This document shows positions 63,806 through 64,000 of a DNA stretch of 64,000 bases, one piece after another. The position numbers and the translations under genes were made by a program. How positions within the stretch are numbered: position 1 is the stretch's first letter; each line of letters begins with the position of its first letter. Source of the stretch: Sycon ciliatum (lineage: Eukaryota; Porifera; Calcarea; Leucosolenida; Sycettidae); the NCBI RefSeq assembly GCF_964019385.1, contig NC_088643.1, positions 11,119,298 through 11,183,297 of the forward strand, read 5' to 3'. A model generated the notes under the pieces. The model saw only the letters and a list, made by a program, of their open reading frames with translations, was not told the origin of the DNA and made no database searches.

Positions 63806-64000
63806 AGCGGCAGCGCCGGCTATTGGGAGGCGCAGTGGACCTGGAAAGATGGTACGCCGCCGTCATCTCCCTTCGGCTGTGGCATTGGCGAGTGCCCACG
63901 CAGCAAGCTGTCCAGCACGGAGGAGGAGTGCTTCCTCGCCGAAGTCGAGTCGTGGCTCGAAAAGGAATGGCTTGTGCCTTATGACACGGAGGCATTCGGA
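63806..64000 (+). pseudogene. Start of retroelement polymerase region, cut by window edge
   Basis: In frame with the protease after the TAG: WEAQWTWKDGTPP, then a Glu-rich stretch and WLEKEWLVPYD. This pattern precedes the reverse-transcriptase core in several metazoan gag-pol elements. The catalytic region would lie to the right of the window. Confidence 0.65.

Overview
This is a gene-poor but readable piece of a metazoan nuclear genome, most likely a marine invertebrate. A sponge or another early-branching animal is possible, but the sequence alone does not settle it. The evidence is two large intron-rich genes with GT-AG introns, dense (AC)n/(GA)n and poly-C/poly-G tracts, many small inverted-repeat transposons with TA target sites, and Tc1, LINE and LTR-type remnants. 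There is no sign of bacterial operons, ribosome binding sites or CRISPR.

Layout. 1-7650 is intergenic and holds a LINE tail, a complete but dead Tc1-type element (1541-3210) and small MITEs. 7654-19145 (minus) is WAPL, the cohesin release factor; I could join 18 exons with consistent phases into 947 codons plus a stop. 19146-22449 is intergenic and includes a 1-kb TTAA-flanked piggyBac-like element just upstream of the WAPL start. 22450-62333 (minus) is CABIN1, the Hir3-like TPR subunit of the HIRA histone-chaperone complex; I could join 38 exons into 1570 codons plus a stop, and the 5' exons lie beyond the right edge. 62820-64000 (plus) is a decayed LTR-type retroelement (gag end, two zinc knuckles, protease, start of the polymerase region).

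The most unusual object is in the CABIN1 intron 36588-40226. It is a 1.94-kb palindromic array of 477-bp tandem units (38017-39954), two units pointing left and three pointing right. The whole array is bounded by a 15-bp target-site duplication. Every unit carries a textbook hammerhead self-cleaving ribozyme of the minimal-helix-III kind: the complete catalytic core plus perfectly paired helices I, II and III. A fourth, rightward solo copy with a broken core lies at 41051-41300. This matches what is known of Penelope-like-element terminal repeats and of retrozymes, which are non-autonomous retroelements that move through hammerhead-processed circular RNAs. No reverse transcriptase for it is in the window.

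A second notable object is a 17-bp minisatellite of roughly 95-100 copies (57452-59050). It appears to have grown out of the end of a pogo/Tigger-like transposon and was then hit by a PIF/Harbinger-like element exactly at a TAA inside one repeat unit.

WAPL (cohesin unloading) and CABIN1 (H3.3 deposition) are both chromatin genes on the same strand, about 3.3 kb apart. Nothing in the sequence shows that they are co-regulated.
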